The notes: generated by a model not told the origin, from the letters alone. A stretch of 64,000 nt of DNA from Pedobacter borealis DSM 19626 (GCF_000708285.2 NZ_JAUG01000010.1:1-64000), one strand, 5' to 3'; shown: positions 52,585-61,754, counted from the first letter of the stretch. A program made the numbers and translations.

Positions 52585-54015
52585 TTAATCTATAACCGTA
52601 ATTTTTAACATGTTGGTTTTACCTTTTGCTTCCATTGGGATAGCAGCAGTATTGATGATGATATCACCTTGTTTAACCAATTTCTTGCTTTTCAAAAATT
52701 CGTTAACCTCGATGATGGTGTTATCGGTACTTTCCCACTTATCATAGTAGAAGCCTCTTACACCCCAAAGTAAACTTACTGCGTTTAATAAAGCCCTGTT
52801 ACTGGTAAAAATAAAGGTTAAAGCCTCCGGACGGTGGCTTGAGATTTCGAAAGCAGTGTAACCGCTTAAAGTCATCGATACAATACCTACCGCGTTAGTT
52901 TGTTTCGCTAAGAAACAAGCTGAATCGCAAATGGCATCGCTTAAGAAAGAAGGCGATTTTGGTTTTAAAAACTTATCAGGATTGAAAGGATAGTTGTTCT
53001 GTTCAATGTTCTGGATAATTTTCTGCATGGTTTCGATTACGATCAGTGGAAATTCTCCAACTGAAGTTTCGCCGCTTAACATCACTGCATCAGCACCATC
53101 CAAAACAGAATTCGCCACATCATTCACCTCTGCACGTGTTGGGCGAGGTGTAGTGATCATACTCTCTAACATTTGTGTAGCCACAATTACAGGTTTAGAA
53201 GCTGCTCTACATTTAGCAACGATCATTTTTTGTAATAATGGAACTTCTTCCATCGGACATTCAACACCTAAATCGCCACGGGCAACCATAATTCCATCTG
53301 AAACAGCGATAATTTCATCGATGTTAGCGATAGCTTCCGGTTTTTCTATTTTAGCAATTACACGGGCAGTTTTGCCACGCTCTGCAATAATCTTTTTAAG
53401 TTCGATAATATCATCAGCCTTGCGCACGAAAGATAAACCGATCCATTCTACATCGTTTTCCAGTACAAATTCTAAATTTTCACGGTCTTCTGGTGTTAAT
53501 GAAGGGATAGAAACTTTAGTATTTGGCAGGTTTACACCTTTTCTTGAAGTTAAAATACCACCATGAACAATCTCGCAAACTACTTCATCCTTTAAGTTGG
53601 TAGAAATCACTTTCATTTGAAGCTTTCCATCATCCAAAAGGATAATTTCGCCCGCCTGAACATCCTGAGGGAAGCTTTGGTAAGTGATGTAAATCCGCTC
53701 TTCGTTACCTACACATTCGGTAGTTGTAATTACGGTAGTTTTACCATTGATCAGGTTAATACCACCTTCTTTTACTAAACCGATGCGGATTTTAGGACCT
53801 TGTAAATCGGCAAGGATACCTACATTATAATCGTATTTTTTGTTTAAATCGCGGATGGTATCCAAAACCGCTTGGTGATCTGCTTGTGATCCGTGCGAAA
53901 AGTTTAAGCGGCAAACATCTAAACCAGCGTTAAACATACTATATAATACATCTGGTTTTGCTGATGCAGGCCCAAGCGTGGCAACAATTTTAGTTCTCGA
54001 ATGAAAAGGTTTCAT
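52585..54015 (-). CDS. pyk: Pyruvate kinase
   Basis: A 476-residue glycolytic enzyme making pyruvate and ATP from PEP and ADP. Signatures: TKIVATLGPAS, CRLNFSHG, GILADLQGPKIRIG, and the active-site stretch VIAKIEKPEAIANIDEII (catalytic lysine) with MVARGDLGVECP. NDVANSVLDGADAVMLSGET precedes the C-terminal allosteric domain. It lies upstream of its own terminator and downstream of the IPExxxVDY gene on the same strand, a pairing common in Bacteroidota. Confidence 0.97.
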   Translation of the reverse strand: MKPFHSRTKIVATLGPASAKPDVLYSMFNAGLDVCRLNFSHGSQADHQAVLDTIRDLNKKYDYNVGILADLQGPKIRIGLVKEGGINLINGKTTVITTTECVGNEERIYITYQSFPQDVQAGEIILLDDGKLQMKVISTNLKDEVVCEIVHGGILTSRKGVNLPNTKVSIPSLTPEDRENLEFVLENDVEWIGLSFVRKADDIIELKKIIAERGKTARVIAKIEKPEAIANIDEIIAVSDGIMVARGDLGVECPMEEVPLLQKMIVAKCRAASKPVIVATQMLESMITTPRPTRAEVNDVANSVLDGADAVMLSGETSVGEFPLIVIETMQKIIQNIEQNNYPFNPDKFLKPKSPSFLSDAICDSACFLAKQTNAVGIVSMTLSGYTAFEISSHRPEALTFIFTSNRALLNAVSLLWGVRGFYYDKWESTDNTIIEVNEFLKSKKLVKQGDIIINTAAIPMEAKGKTNMLKITVID

Positions 54016-54162
54016 TTAATTAATTGATTTTAGCAATGCAGTTTAAAGCATTAATTATTATCTAAAATAATCAAACTGCATCAAATTTTATATATTTTGT
54101 TCTTTTGTTCTTTGTTTGTAACCGTCAAATATAGTGTATTTAATACACCAAGTATATAATTT

Positions 54163-54582
54163 TTATATTACCAAATTCTCACGGCTCTTTAACTTGGCCG
54201 GATCTATCTTTGCAGCCACCTGTATATCAGGCAGTTTATTTAAACCGTTAATTAAATAATCCAAATCTTCCTTATCAATAAATTCTTTAATAATAATAAA
54301 AAAATCTACCTTGTTCATCTCCGGAATTAGAAACCCATCGCTGCTTTTATTGCAAATTAAGTAGTATTCTACCTCACCTTGCTCTACAAAAAAGTAATAT
54401 TTCGAGAAAGACCAGGCTGGTTCGTCGATATTAAAAAATATTTCATGGTCTTCTATTTTTTCAAATTGAGTATTTAACCGGGTATTAATTTTGTGGCAAA
54501 GCACATAGTCTTTTAAGGGTGCTGTGATCGCAATTAGTATAAAATCAAGGTCTAAGGTAAGTTTTAGGTAAGTCTTATTCAA
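54163..54582 (-). CDS. IPExxxVDY family protein
   Basis: A 139-residue protein named for I86-P-E...V92-D-F94 in FLIPEMNKVDFFIII; the last position is Phe rather than Tyr. The N-terminal YLKLTLDLDFILIAIT and central SFSKYYFFVEQGEVEYYLI segments fit the family. It is found almost only in Bacteroidota, next to pyruvate kinase as here. Function unknown. It is divergent from acpP. Confidence 0.82.
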   Translation of the reverse strand: MNKTYLKLTLDLDFILIAITAPLKDYVLCHKINTRLNTQFEKIEDHEIFFNIDEPAWSFSKYYFFVEQGEVEYYLICNKSSDGFLIPEMNKVDFFIIIKEFIDKEDLDYLINGLNKLPDIQVAAKIDPAKLKSRENLVI

Positions 54583-54740
54583 AGCGAAATAAATTATTTA
54601 CAGAACGAAATTAAAAAACTAATTCTATATTCGCTGTGTTATTGAGATACCAAAATTACGTATCGAAATAAAAACATTTGAAAATTGTAAGAATTTATTT
54701 TTCTTTGCACAGAATTATTTAACCATTAAATTATAAAATT

Positions 54741-54977
54741 ATGTCTGATATTGCTTCAAGAGTTAAGGCTATTATCGTAGAAAAACTAGGTGTTGACGAA
54801 AGCGAAGTTACGCCAGAGGCTTCATTCACCAACGATTTAGGTGCAGATTCTTTAGATACCGTAGAGTTGATTATGGAATTTGAAAAAGAATTCAATGTAG
54901 CTATTCCTGATGATCAGGCTGAAACCATCGGTACAGTTGGTCAAGCGATTGCTTATTTGGAAAAAAACGTTAAATAG
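54741..54977 (+). CDS. acpP: Acyl carrier protein
   Basis: A 78-residue four-helix carrier of fatty-acyl intermediates. The phosphopantetheine serine is S37 in [16 protein letters not shown]. It starts the acpP-fabF-rnc series on the plus strand, 21 bases before fabF. Confidence 0.97.
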   Translation: MSDIASRVKAIIVEKLGVDESEVTPEASFTNDLGADSLDTVELIMEFEKEFNVAIPDDQAETIGTVGQAIAYLEKNVK

Positions 54978-54998
54978 AATTACGCTTTTTCAGTATAA

Positions 54999-56252
54999 AT
55001 GGAATTAAAAAGAGTAGTAGTAACAGGGTTGGGTGCGCTCACTCCTATAGGCAATAATGTTCCTGATTTTTGGGAAGGATTGACTAACGGGGTGAGTGGC
55101 GCTGCTCCTATTAAAGGTTTTGACACTGAAAAGTTCAAAACCAAATTCGCATGCGAGGTTAAAAATTTTAATCCGGAAGATTTTTTGGAGAAAAAAGAAG
55201 CCCGCAAGCTAGATCCGTTTGTACAATATGCTCTTGTAGCAACAGATGAGGCTGTGAAGGATGGTGGTTTTGATTTTGAAAAATTAGATACCAACCGGAT
55301 CGGTGTAATCTGGGGCGCGGGCATAGGTGGATTGAAAACTTTCCTGGATGAAATTTCGAATTTCGCCAAGGGAGATGGTACGCCAAGATACAATCCATTT
55401 TTTATCCCTAAAATGATTATTGATATTGCTCCAGGGCATATCTCGATCAAATACGGCTTACGTGGGCCAAATTTTGCAACCGTTTCGGCATGTGCTTCTT
55501 CAACAAACGCAATGATTGATGCATTTAACTATATCCGCTTGGGTATGGCTGATGTAATTATCAGTGGCGGTTCTGAAGCCATCATTAACGAAGCGGGTAT
55601 GGGTGGTTTTAATGCCATGCATGCATTATCAACACGGAACGAAGATCCGGCAACGGCATCACGCCCTTTTGATAAAGACCGTGATGGTTTCGTAGCCGGT
55701 GAGGGTGCCGGAACGATTATTTTAGAAGAACTTGAACATGCAAAAGCAAGAGGTGCAAAAATTTATGCAGAGCTTGTTGGCGGTGGAATGAGTGCCGATG
55801 CTAATCACATCACTGCACCACATCCTGAAGGTTTAGGCGCTAGAATGGTAATGACCAATGCACTAAAAGATGCTGGTTTAACAACTGCGGATATAGATTA
55901 TATCAATGTACACGGTACTTCTACACCTCTGGGTGATATTAGTGAAACCAAAGCCATTGGTACATTATTTGGTGAGGATGCTTATCGTTTAAACATCAGC
56001 TCAACCAAATCGATGACTGGCCACCTTTTGGGTGCAGCTGGAGCTATTGAGGCTATTGCAGCAATTCTTTCTGTTAAAAATGATATTGTTCCTCCAACAA
56101 TCAATCACTTTACAGATGATCCTGCATTTGACCCTAAATTGAATTTTACTTTTAACAAAGCGCAAAAACGTACCGTTAGAGCTGCTTTAAGTAATACATT
56201 CGGTTTTGGCGGCCATAACGCTTCTGTTATTTTTAAGAAATACGAAGATTAA
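54999..56252 (+). CDS. fabF: 3-oxoacyl-ACP synthase II
   Basis: A 417-residue condensing enzyme of fatty acid elongation. The catalytic triad is C165 (in VSACASSTNA), H305 (in NVHGTSTPLGD) and H342 (in SMTGHLLGAAG), and the C-terminal loop NTFGFGGHNAS is present. It takes malonyl-ACP carried by the product of the adjacent acpP. Confidence 0.97.
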   Translation: MELKRVVVTGLGALTPIGNNVPDFWEGLTNGVSGAAPIKGFDTEKFKTKFACEVKNFNPEDFLEKKEARKLDPFVQYALVATDEAVKDGGFDFEKLDTNRIGVIWGAGIGGLKTFLDEISNFAKGDGTPRYNPFFIPKMIIDIAPGHISIKYGLRGPNFATVSACASSTNAMIDAFNYIRLGMADVIISGGSEAIINEAGMGGFNAMHALSTRNEDPATASRPFDKDRDGFVAGEGAGTIILEELEHAKARGAKIYAELVGGGMSADANHITAPHPEGLGARMVMTNALKDAGLTTADIDYINVHGTSTPLGDISETKAIGTLFGEDAYRLNISSTKSMTGHLLGAAGAIEAIAAILSVKNDIVPPTINHFTDDPAFDPKLNFTFNKAQKRTVRAALSNTFGFGGHNASVIFKKYED

Positions 56253-56347
56253 TTTAAAACAGCCCTGCTATATAATTTTGTATGCTAATTAAAAATAGAT
56301 AACTTAGTTAAATATGCTAATTAGCCGTTAATTGTGTTATTTATTTA

Positions 56348-57076
56348 ATGCCGATATTAAAATTATATAAACTTTACCTCTCTCCCGAAAAGGAGTTTGT
56401 TAAAAAGCTGAAAAACATTTTAGGCTTTGTTCCAGGCAATGTTACGCTCTATAAAATGGCGTTCAGGCATCGTTCTGTAGCAAAAGTTTTAAAAAATGGA
56501 AGCAGGAGCAGCAACGAACGCTTAGAATTTTTAGGCGACGCTGTTTTAGGTTCGGTGATAGCAGAGCTGCTTTTTAAGCATTACCCCTACAAAGAAGAAG
56601 GTTTTTTAACCGAAATGCGTTCGAAGATTGTAAACCGGGCCAATTTAAATCAGCTGGCGAAGAAAATTGGTTTTGATAAGCTTATTCAGTTCGATCAGCG
56701 TTCAGTGAGCGTACAAACCAAGCACAATTCGATGCTGGGCGATGCTTTTGAAGCCATAGTGGGCGCCATCTACATGGATAAGGGCTATAACTTTACCAAA
56801 GAATTTTTATTGCGCAGGATCGTAAAACCACACATCGACATCCACACTTTAGAACTTACAGAAACCAATTTCAAAAGTAAATTGATCGAATGGTGCCAAC
56901 GCCATGGTAAGGATGTAATGTTCGAACTGGCAGAGAATGGCGAAGGCGAAAGCGCTAAATTATTTACCATTAGTGCTGTAGTAAAGGGCGAAAAAGTAGG
57001 TACCGGACGGGATTATAACAAGAAAAATGCTGAAAAATTAGCCGCAGAGAAAGCTTGCGAAGCGTTGAGTATATAA
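56348..57076 (+). CDS. rnc: Ribonuclease III
   Basis: A 242-residue double-strand-specific endoribonuclease for rRNA and mRNA processing. The signature is NERLEFLGDAVLGSVIAE (about 56-73) with the second acidic cluster in LGDAFEAIVGAIYMDKG. A C-terminal dsRNA-binding domain starts near 172 (FKSKLIEWCQRHGKDVMFEL) and ends NKKNAEKLAAEKACEAL. It is the third gene of the acpP-fabF-rnc arrangement found across Bacteroidota. Confidence 0.96.
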   Translation: MPILKLYKLYLSPEKEFVKKLKNILGFVPGNVTLYKMAFRHRSVAKVLKNGSRSSNERLEFLGDAVLGSVIAELLFKHYPYKEEGFLTEMRSKIVNRANLNQLAKKIGFDKLIQFDQRSVSVQTKHNSMLGDAFEAIVGAIYMDKGYNFTKEFLLRRIVKPHIDIHTLELTETNFKSKLIEWCQRHGKDVMFELAENGEGESAKLFTISAVVKGEKVGTGRDYNKKNAEKLAAEKACEALSI

Positions 57077-57207
57077 GTTCGTTGATTCGGTAGTTGTCAT
57101 TGGTTTATTTGGTTAATTGTATAAACTGGTTAGTCGGTTAACTGTAATGGCAAAGCCTTAAAACTTTCGATTTTTGCTAATGACACGCTCAACCCGAGCG
57201 CTAAACT

Positions 57208-57249
57208 GACTAAAGACTTCGGACTAAGAACTCTCGACTGAGGACTAAA
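57208..57249 (-). repeat. Six in-phase heptads after a stop codon
   Basis: GACTAAA, GACTTCG, GACTAAG, AACTCTC, GACTGAG, GACTAAA (plus-strand reading), ending one base short of the stop codon of the minus-strand gene at 57251. G/T-rich, weaker 7-nt phasing also follows the rnc stop (57077-57118). Confidence 0.75.
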
Positions 57250-57250
57250 A

Positions 57251-57961
57251 CTATTTCCCTTTCCCTAACGTATCGGTAAATTTCTTCGAAGATTCTTTAA
57301 TGTATTTAATGTAATCGTAGCTGTTCCAATGTTCTGCCTTATCAAATTCCGGACGACAGTTTAACATGTATTTCTCTAAAGTATCACCTCTTAGTTCGGT
57401 ATTGTTTTTAATGATACTCTGATTGAAGTATACATCAATTTGCGATTGTTTAATTTCATTGTCGGCATACCTGCCAAATCTTCGTGCATTTTTAGGATCA
57501 GTGCCAAATAAGTTATATAGTGCATTTAACGGACTGAATATAGCAGACAAAACGGTTGTTTTACCCCCATTATATACACCCTTATTCTTAAATTCGCGTT
57601 TAATTTCGTTCAGATCCTCTTTTTTGGTATTCCCCCTAATGGTAACATCGGCTAGCGTGGTACTTCCTCTAACCAGGTAAATGACCAGATCTTTTTCGCT
57701 GTTTACCACCACACGCTGATCGATCAGGTCACGTTTAATTACCAACAATGTATCGCCAATTCTGGCTTTTAACTGAAACATACCGATATCATTACTGCCC
57801 ACGCCAATTCCCGTACGCAGGTTGGTGATTTCGGATAATGCAATTCTGATATTCGAACCTTTTTCGATCAACACACCTTTTACAATAAAATCCTGTGCCT
57901 TTGCGATGAAGCTGATTGAGGTAAAAACAAATAGTATAACGGCAAATTTAAAGTTTTTCAT
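57251..57961 (-). CDS. Exported carboxypeptidase-regulatory-like domain protein, paralogue 1
   Basis: A 236-residue protein with a signal peptide (ending SFIAKAQ). Residues about 22-110 form a CarboxypepD_reg-like beta-sandwich (DFIVKGVLIEKGSNIRIALS, VGSNDIGMFQLKARIGDTLL). The rest is helical with basic patches. It is the second copy of a tandem pair, six bases downstream of its paralogue. The first 110 residues are nearly the same in both and the C-terminal halves diverge. Related domains sit at the N-termini of TonB-dependent transporters, but none is present here. Confidence 0.75.
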   Translation of the reverse strand: MKNFKFAVILFVFTSISFIAKAQDFIVKGVLIEKGSNIRIALSEITNLRTGIGVGSNDIGMFQLKARIGDTLLVIKRDLIDQRVVVNSEKDLVIYLVRGSTTLADVTIRGNTKKEDLNEIKREFKNKGVYNGGKTTVLSAIFSPLNALYNLFGTDPKNARRFGRYADNEIKQSQIDVYFNQSIIKNNTELRGDTLEKYMLNCRPEFDKAEHWNSYDYIKYIKESSKKFTDTLGKGK

Positions 57962-57967
57962 GGTGTG

Positions 57968-58684
57968 TTAATTTGTATGTTTCAAAGTATCGGTATATTT
58001 CTTAGCCGATTCTTTGATGTATTTAACAGCATCGTAATTGCTCCAATTAATGGTCATGCTGCGTGCTGGGTAATAATCCAGCAAAAATTTGTCCAGATCT
58101 TTTCCAGTTAAGGTAGTATTATTTGAAACTAAATTTTTATTAAAAAACTTGTCTACCTCAATCAAACTTAGCTCCTTTTTATAATAACGGTTAAAATTAC
58201 GCGCTCTTGCAGGCGTTTTGCCAAAAAGCTCATAAAAAAATGTTATCGGGCTTCCACCAAATGGGTTTAACAAAATTAATGGAGGTTTACCTGCATAAAA
58301 TGAACCATTTCGTTTCAGGTCGCTTTTTATGCTTTCCATTTCCTGCTTCTTGGTCTGCCCTTTAACCGTAACCTCCTCTAGCATAGTACTTCCTCTGATC
58401 AGATAAACAACCAGGTCATCATCTGTTTTAACGACTACTTTTTGCTCATTCAAGTTTCTTTTTTGAATCAACAATGTATCGCCAGTACGGGCACTTAACT
58501 GAAACATACCAATATCGTTACTTGTGGCGCCCATTTTACTGCGCATATTGGTAATCCCAGCCAAAGCAATCCGCACATTTGAGCCTTTTTCAATTACTAC
58601 ACCTTTCAGCACAAAATCCTGAGCCTTTGTTTTTAAGCCCTGTGTTAAGATAGTCAATAGAAGAATAATTTTTAAATGCTTCAT
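57968..58684 (-). CDS. Exported carboxypeptidase-regulatory-like domain protein, paralogue 2
   Basis: A 238-residue protein with a signal peptide (MKHLKIILLLTILTQGLKTKAQ). The beta-sandwich domain DFVLKGVVIEKGSNVRIALA is followed by TSNDIGMFQLSARTGDTLL and a helical C-terminal half ending KYIKESAKKYTDTL, the same order as in its downstream neighbour. The start is placed at 58684; the frame extends five codons further. Tandem duplication, probably one operon. Function unknown. Confidence 0.75.
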   Translation of the reverse strand: MKHLKIILLLTILTQGLKTKAQDFVLKGVVIEKGSNVRIALAGITNMRSKMGATSNDIGMFQLSARTGDTLLIQKRNLNEQKVVVKTDDDLVVYLIRGSTMLEEVTVKGQTKKQEMESIKSDLKRNGSFYAGKPPLILLNPFGGSPITFFYELFGKTPARARNFNRYYKKELSLIEVDKFFNKNLVSNNTTLTGKDLDKFLLDYYPARSMTINWSNYDAVKYIKESAKKYTDTLKHTN

Positions 58685-58907
58685 CGCATCAAATGGCAAG
58701 TTAAATTATCTGGTAGCGCAAATTGGTTTTCTATTTTAACAGCATATCGGTTTTGTTGTTTGTTTCTGCCCTAATTGTTACATCCTAACCAGAAAACTCC
58801 ATTATCTTCCTTACGAAAGGAGTAAAAAATACTTTCTTATCTACCAATATTTTTTGTAAAATTAACATTTGTTAAACTTGAAAACTGTTAAATAAACGTT
58901 AATAAAC

Positions 58908-59636
58908 ATGAGAAAACTAATTGGTGGATTTTATTTACTCTATTCGGCAATTATATTTTTCTTGCTTATGCTTGTCGTTTGCCCATTTATTCTAATTAGC
59001 ACAGGTATTTTTAAGGAGAAAACAGGAAGAAAAATTTCATTCTATTTTTTAAAATTCTGGGCATGGAGCTTTAGCGTTTTTACTTTTTTATGGTTTACCT
59101 CCGGTGGAGAAAAAATTGACACTTCGCGGGCTTATATCTACGTAGGCAATCACAGTTCATTTTTAGATGCTGTTGCCATTGTAACCTGCATTCCACAGGC
59201 CTTCAGTCCACTGGGAAAGATCGAAATGCTTAAAATCCCGGTATTTGGATGGATTTACAAACGTTTGGTGGTGATGATTGATCGAAGTAGCAGAGAAAGC
59301 CGAGACCATTCTGTAGCCGAACTGAGAAAAGACCTGGCCGATGGACAATCGATCCTGATTTTCCCCGAAGGGACAATGAATAAATCAGACAAACCTTTAA
59401 ATCCATTTTATGATGGCGCGTTTCGCCTGGCGATAGAAACCCAAACACCGATTTTACCTTTTGCGATATTGAACAGTAAGGAACATTTCCCCCGAACAAA
59501 CCCACTTTTACTCAACCCCGGGATGATTAGAACAGTATTTGGAGAAGCCATTGAGGCGAAGGGATTGGTTGCCGAAAACCTGGAAGAATTGAAGGAAAAA
59601 ACTTTTAGTGCTATTCTGAGCATGTTGGAAATGTAA
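58908..59636 (+). CDS. plsC: 1-acyl-sn-glycerol-3-phosphate acyltransferase family protein
   Basis: A 242-residue membrane-associated acyltransferase. Motif I is N-H82-S-S-F-L-D87 and motif III is IFPEGTMNKSD. An N-terminal helix pair (FYLLYSAIIFFLLMLVVCPFI) anchors it. It would convert lysophosphatidic acid to phosphatidic acid in phospholipid synthesis; a related acyl acceptor such as an aminolipid cannot be excluded. Single gene. Confidence 0.87.
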   Translation: MRKLIGGFYLLYSAIIFFLLMLVVCPFILISTGIFKEKTGRKISFYFLKFWAWSFSVFTFLWFTSGGEKIDTSRAYIYVGNHSSFLDAVAIVTCIPQAFSPLGKIEMLKIPVFGWIYKRLVVMIDRSSRESRDHSVAELRKDLADGQSILIFPEGTMNKSDKPLNPFYDGAFRLAIETQTPILPFAILNSKEHFPRTNPLLLNPGMIRTVFGEAIEAKGLVAENLEELKEKTFSAILSMLEM

Positions 59637-59822
59637 TATGCAAAGCGATTTTCATCATTATTATCATTAAGAAGTTAAGAGCATTAAGTTTTCGTCGTGC
59701 CAATTCCCAGGTTTAGTTATTTCATTGATTTAACGATTACCCTAATTAACAGTAATTTATCTTTCATTTGCACCATGCAGGCAACAAGCCTAGCCAAAAA
59801 CTACCGTGCTTTCTGCATTAAA

Positions 59823-59878
59823 CCCTGATTGAAATGAAAAGCCCACAGCGCAGTGAGGACTTGTAATGAAAAGCAGGG
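59823..59878 (+). repeat. Structured dispersed repeat, copy D
   Basis: CCCTG (59823-59827) and CAGGG (59874-59878) are the outer arms. The blocks are GAAATGAAAA and GTAATGAAAAG. The inner stem AAGCCCAC / GTGAGGACTT is imperfect. It is followed by CTGCAATTCCCGAAG, shared with copy C. It sits in the 377-base spacer between plsC and yicC, which holds no gene. Confidence 0.65.
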
Positions 59879-60002
59879 CTGCAATTCCCGAAGAAACACT
59901 GAACGCTGGTTTTCTAAATATTAACAAATATTCCTTAAAACTGTCATGCGCTGCAATTCTAACGCCCAGCCCATTATTATTTCTCCTTTCGGCTTAAAAC
60001 CC

Positions 60003-60010
60003 TATCTTTG
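60003..60010 (+). promoter_or_regulatory. -7 element of yicC, predicted leaderless
   Basis: TATCTTTG matches TAnnTTTG and ends three bases before the ATG at 60014. A TTTC lies 19 bases upstream (59980-59983) as a near-match -33. Confidence 0.6.
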
Positions 60011-60013
60011 CGC

Positions 60014-60889
60014 ATGATAAAATCCATGACAGGATACGGCTTAGCAACAGCCGATTATGCAAATGCGAAGTATAGTGTCGAAATCAAATCGCTCAACAGT
60101 AAATTCCTGGAGCTGAATTTAAAATATCCTAAAGCTTTTTCTGATAAAGAGCTGATCTTGCGCAACATTTGCAGTAAAGACATCGAAAGAGGAAAAGTAA
60201 GTTTAAGCATCAATGTAGAACGCACCAACGGTGAAGTTACGGGCGCTACCATTAATACGGTCTTATTAAGCCACTACTACAAACAGCTTATTGCCGTTAA
60301 CAACGAATTGGGTGCCGATAGCAGTAACTTATTGCAAACAGCATTAACTTTTCCTGATGTAATCAGTTACAAGGAAGAAAGTGTAAGTGAGGATGAGTGG
60401 AACCATTTGTTTCAGATTTTCACATCGGCTTTGGCCAATTTCAATAAATTCAGAGAAGATGAAGGCTCGGTTTTAAAGGCCGATTTAGAACTGAGAATTA
60501 AAAATATCCTTTCTTATTTCAAATCTGTTGAAGAATTAGAGCCTAAAAGAATCACCGCAATCCGCGATAAATTTACCCAGTTTTTAGACGATGCTGTAGG
60601 CAAAGTAAATATCGATCAGAACCGTTTCGAGCAGGAATTGATCTATTACATTGATAAAATAGACATTACCGAAGAAAAAACACGTTTAAAAAGCCATTGC
60701 GATTATTTCTTACAAACTTTAGCAAGCAAAGAAGCAAACGGCAAAAAAATGGGTTTCATTTCTCAGGAAATTGGAAGAGAAATTAATACCATGGGCGCTA
60801 AAGCAAATGATGCCCAGATGCAACAATTTGTTGTAGGTATGAAAGAAGAGTTAGAAAAGATAAAAGAACAATTACTGAATGTGTTGTAG
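60014..60889 (+). CDS. yicC: YicC/YloC family endoribonuclease
   Basis: A 291-residue protein of the YicC family, RNA-clamping endoribonucleases. The start IKSMTGYGLATADY is the family signature (MTGYG), then LNSKFLELNLKYP and, at the C-terminus, ANGKKMGFISQEIGREINTM and KEELEKIKEQLLNVL. It is placed just upstream of gmk, the usual order. The start at 60014 is used although the frame opens at TTG 60008, because that TTG belongs to the -7 element. The stop codon begins a 7-nt repeat array. Confidence 0.92.
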   Translation: MIKSMTGYGLATADYANAKYSVEIKSLNSKFLELNLKYPKAFSDKELILRNICSKDIERGKVSLSINVERTNGEVTGATINTVLLSHYYKQLIAVNNELGADSSNLLQTALTFPDVISYKEESVSEDEWNHLFQIFTSALANFNKFREDEGSVLKADLELRIKNILSYFKSVEELEPKRITAIRDKFTQFLDDAVGKVNIDQNRFEQELIYYIDKIDITEEKTRLKSHCDYFLQTLASKEANGKKMGFISQEIGREINTMGAKANDAQMQQFVVGMKEELEKIKEQLLNVL

Positions 60890-60935
60890 CGTTAGGCGGA
60901 AAGCCATAAGCGCTTAACGCCAGACGCCAATCGCA
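60887..60935 (+). repeat. Seven in-phase heptads beginning at the yicC stop codon
   Basis: TAGCGTT, AGGCGGA, AAGCCAT, AAGCGCT, TAACGCC, AGACGCC, AATCGCA: seven units with consensus NARCGCN. The TAG stop is the first three bases of the first unit. Confidence 0.75.
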
Positions 60936-60947
60936 AAATTTTTAAAA

Positions 60948-61514
60948 ATGCAAGGCAAATTAATCATATTTTCGGCACCATCAGGAGCAGGTAAAACCAC
61001 TATAGTACACCATTTATTAACAAAATTCCCTGAACTGAGCTTTTCTATTTCTGCAACCACCCGCGAATTAAGAGGCGCTGAAACACATGAAAACGATTAC
61101 TATTTTATTAGTAAAGAAGAGTTTTTGCACAAAGTAGCCCGCCAGGAATTTGTGGAATTTGAAGAGGTTTATAACGGAACTTTTTATGGCACCTTACGCT
61201 CAGAGATCGAACGCATCTGGAACGATGGCAAACATGTTATTTTCGATATTGATGTAGAAGGCGGTATCCGTTTGAAAAGAAAATATGAAGAAGATGCTTT
61301 GGCCATTTTTGTTCAGCCACCATCATTAGATGTTTTAAAAGAACGTTTAAGTGGCCGCGGAACAGATAGTCCGGAGAAATTACAGGAACGTTTTATCAAA
61401 GCTGAAAAAGAACTGCTTTATGCAGATAAGTTTGATGTGATTTTAAAAAATTACGATCTGGCTACAGCTTGTGCAGAAGCAGAGCAGTTGGTAGGAGATT
61501 TTTTGAAGAAATAG
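60948..61514 (+). CDS. gmk: Guanylate kinase
   Basis: A 188-residue enzyme phosphorylating GMP to GDP. The P-loop is APSGAGKTT (about 10-18), and the GMP-binding stretch is SFSISATTRELRGAE...YYFISKEEF. FEEVYNGTFYGT and IFDIDVEGGIRLK complete the pattern. It is part of the yicC-gmk-nadD set. Confidence 0.97.
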   Translation: MQGKLIIFSAPSGAGKTTIVHHLLTKFPELSFSISATTRELRGAETHENDYYFISKEEFLHKVARQEFVEFEEVYNGTFYGTLRSEIERIWNDGKHVIFDIDVEGGIRLKRKYEEDALAIFVQPPSLDVLKERLSGRGTDSPEKLQERFIKAEKELLYADKFDVILKNYDLATACAEAEQLVGDFLKK

Positions 61515-61538
61515 TTTTCTAAAGAAAGTAGAAATCTT

Positions 61539-61546
61539 TATATTTG
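61539..61546 (+). promoter_or_regulatory. -7 element of the vapBC module, predicted leaderless
   Basis: TATATTTG ends four bases before the antitoxin ATG at 61551. A TTTC 19 bases upstream (61516-61519) is a near-match -33. Confidence 0.6.
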
Positions 61547-61550
61547 AGTG

Positions 61551-61754
61551 ATGACTGATATTCAATTATATAGCCAAATATCTTCATTGCCTTCAGACCT
61601 GAAGAAGCAAGTGTCTGATTTTGTCACATCCCTCAAGAAAAAATCGAAAGAAAGTAAAAAATTGAAAGAAAGACAATTTGGCTATGCCAAAGATTTCTTT
61701 AAAATGGCTGCTGATTTTGATGAACCATTAGAAGACTTTAAAGATTATATGTAA
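61551..61754 (+). CDS. vapB: VapB-like antitoxin (DUF2281 type)
   Basis: A 67-residue antitoxin. SQISSLPSDLKKQVSDFVTSLKK is the DUF2281 helix pattern and the basic/acidic C-terminal part (KDFFKMAADFDEPLEDFKDY) would thread into the toxin. It overlaps the toxin start by one base (TAATG), the classic layout of a type II module. It probably binds its own promoter. The pair lies between gmk and nadD. ATG 61551 is preferred to GTG 61548. Confidence 0.85.
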   Translation: MTDIQLYSQISSLPSDLKKQVSDFVTSLKKKSKESKKLKERQFGYAKDFFKMAADFDEPLEDFKDYM

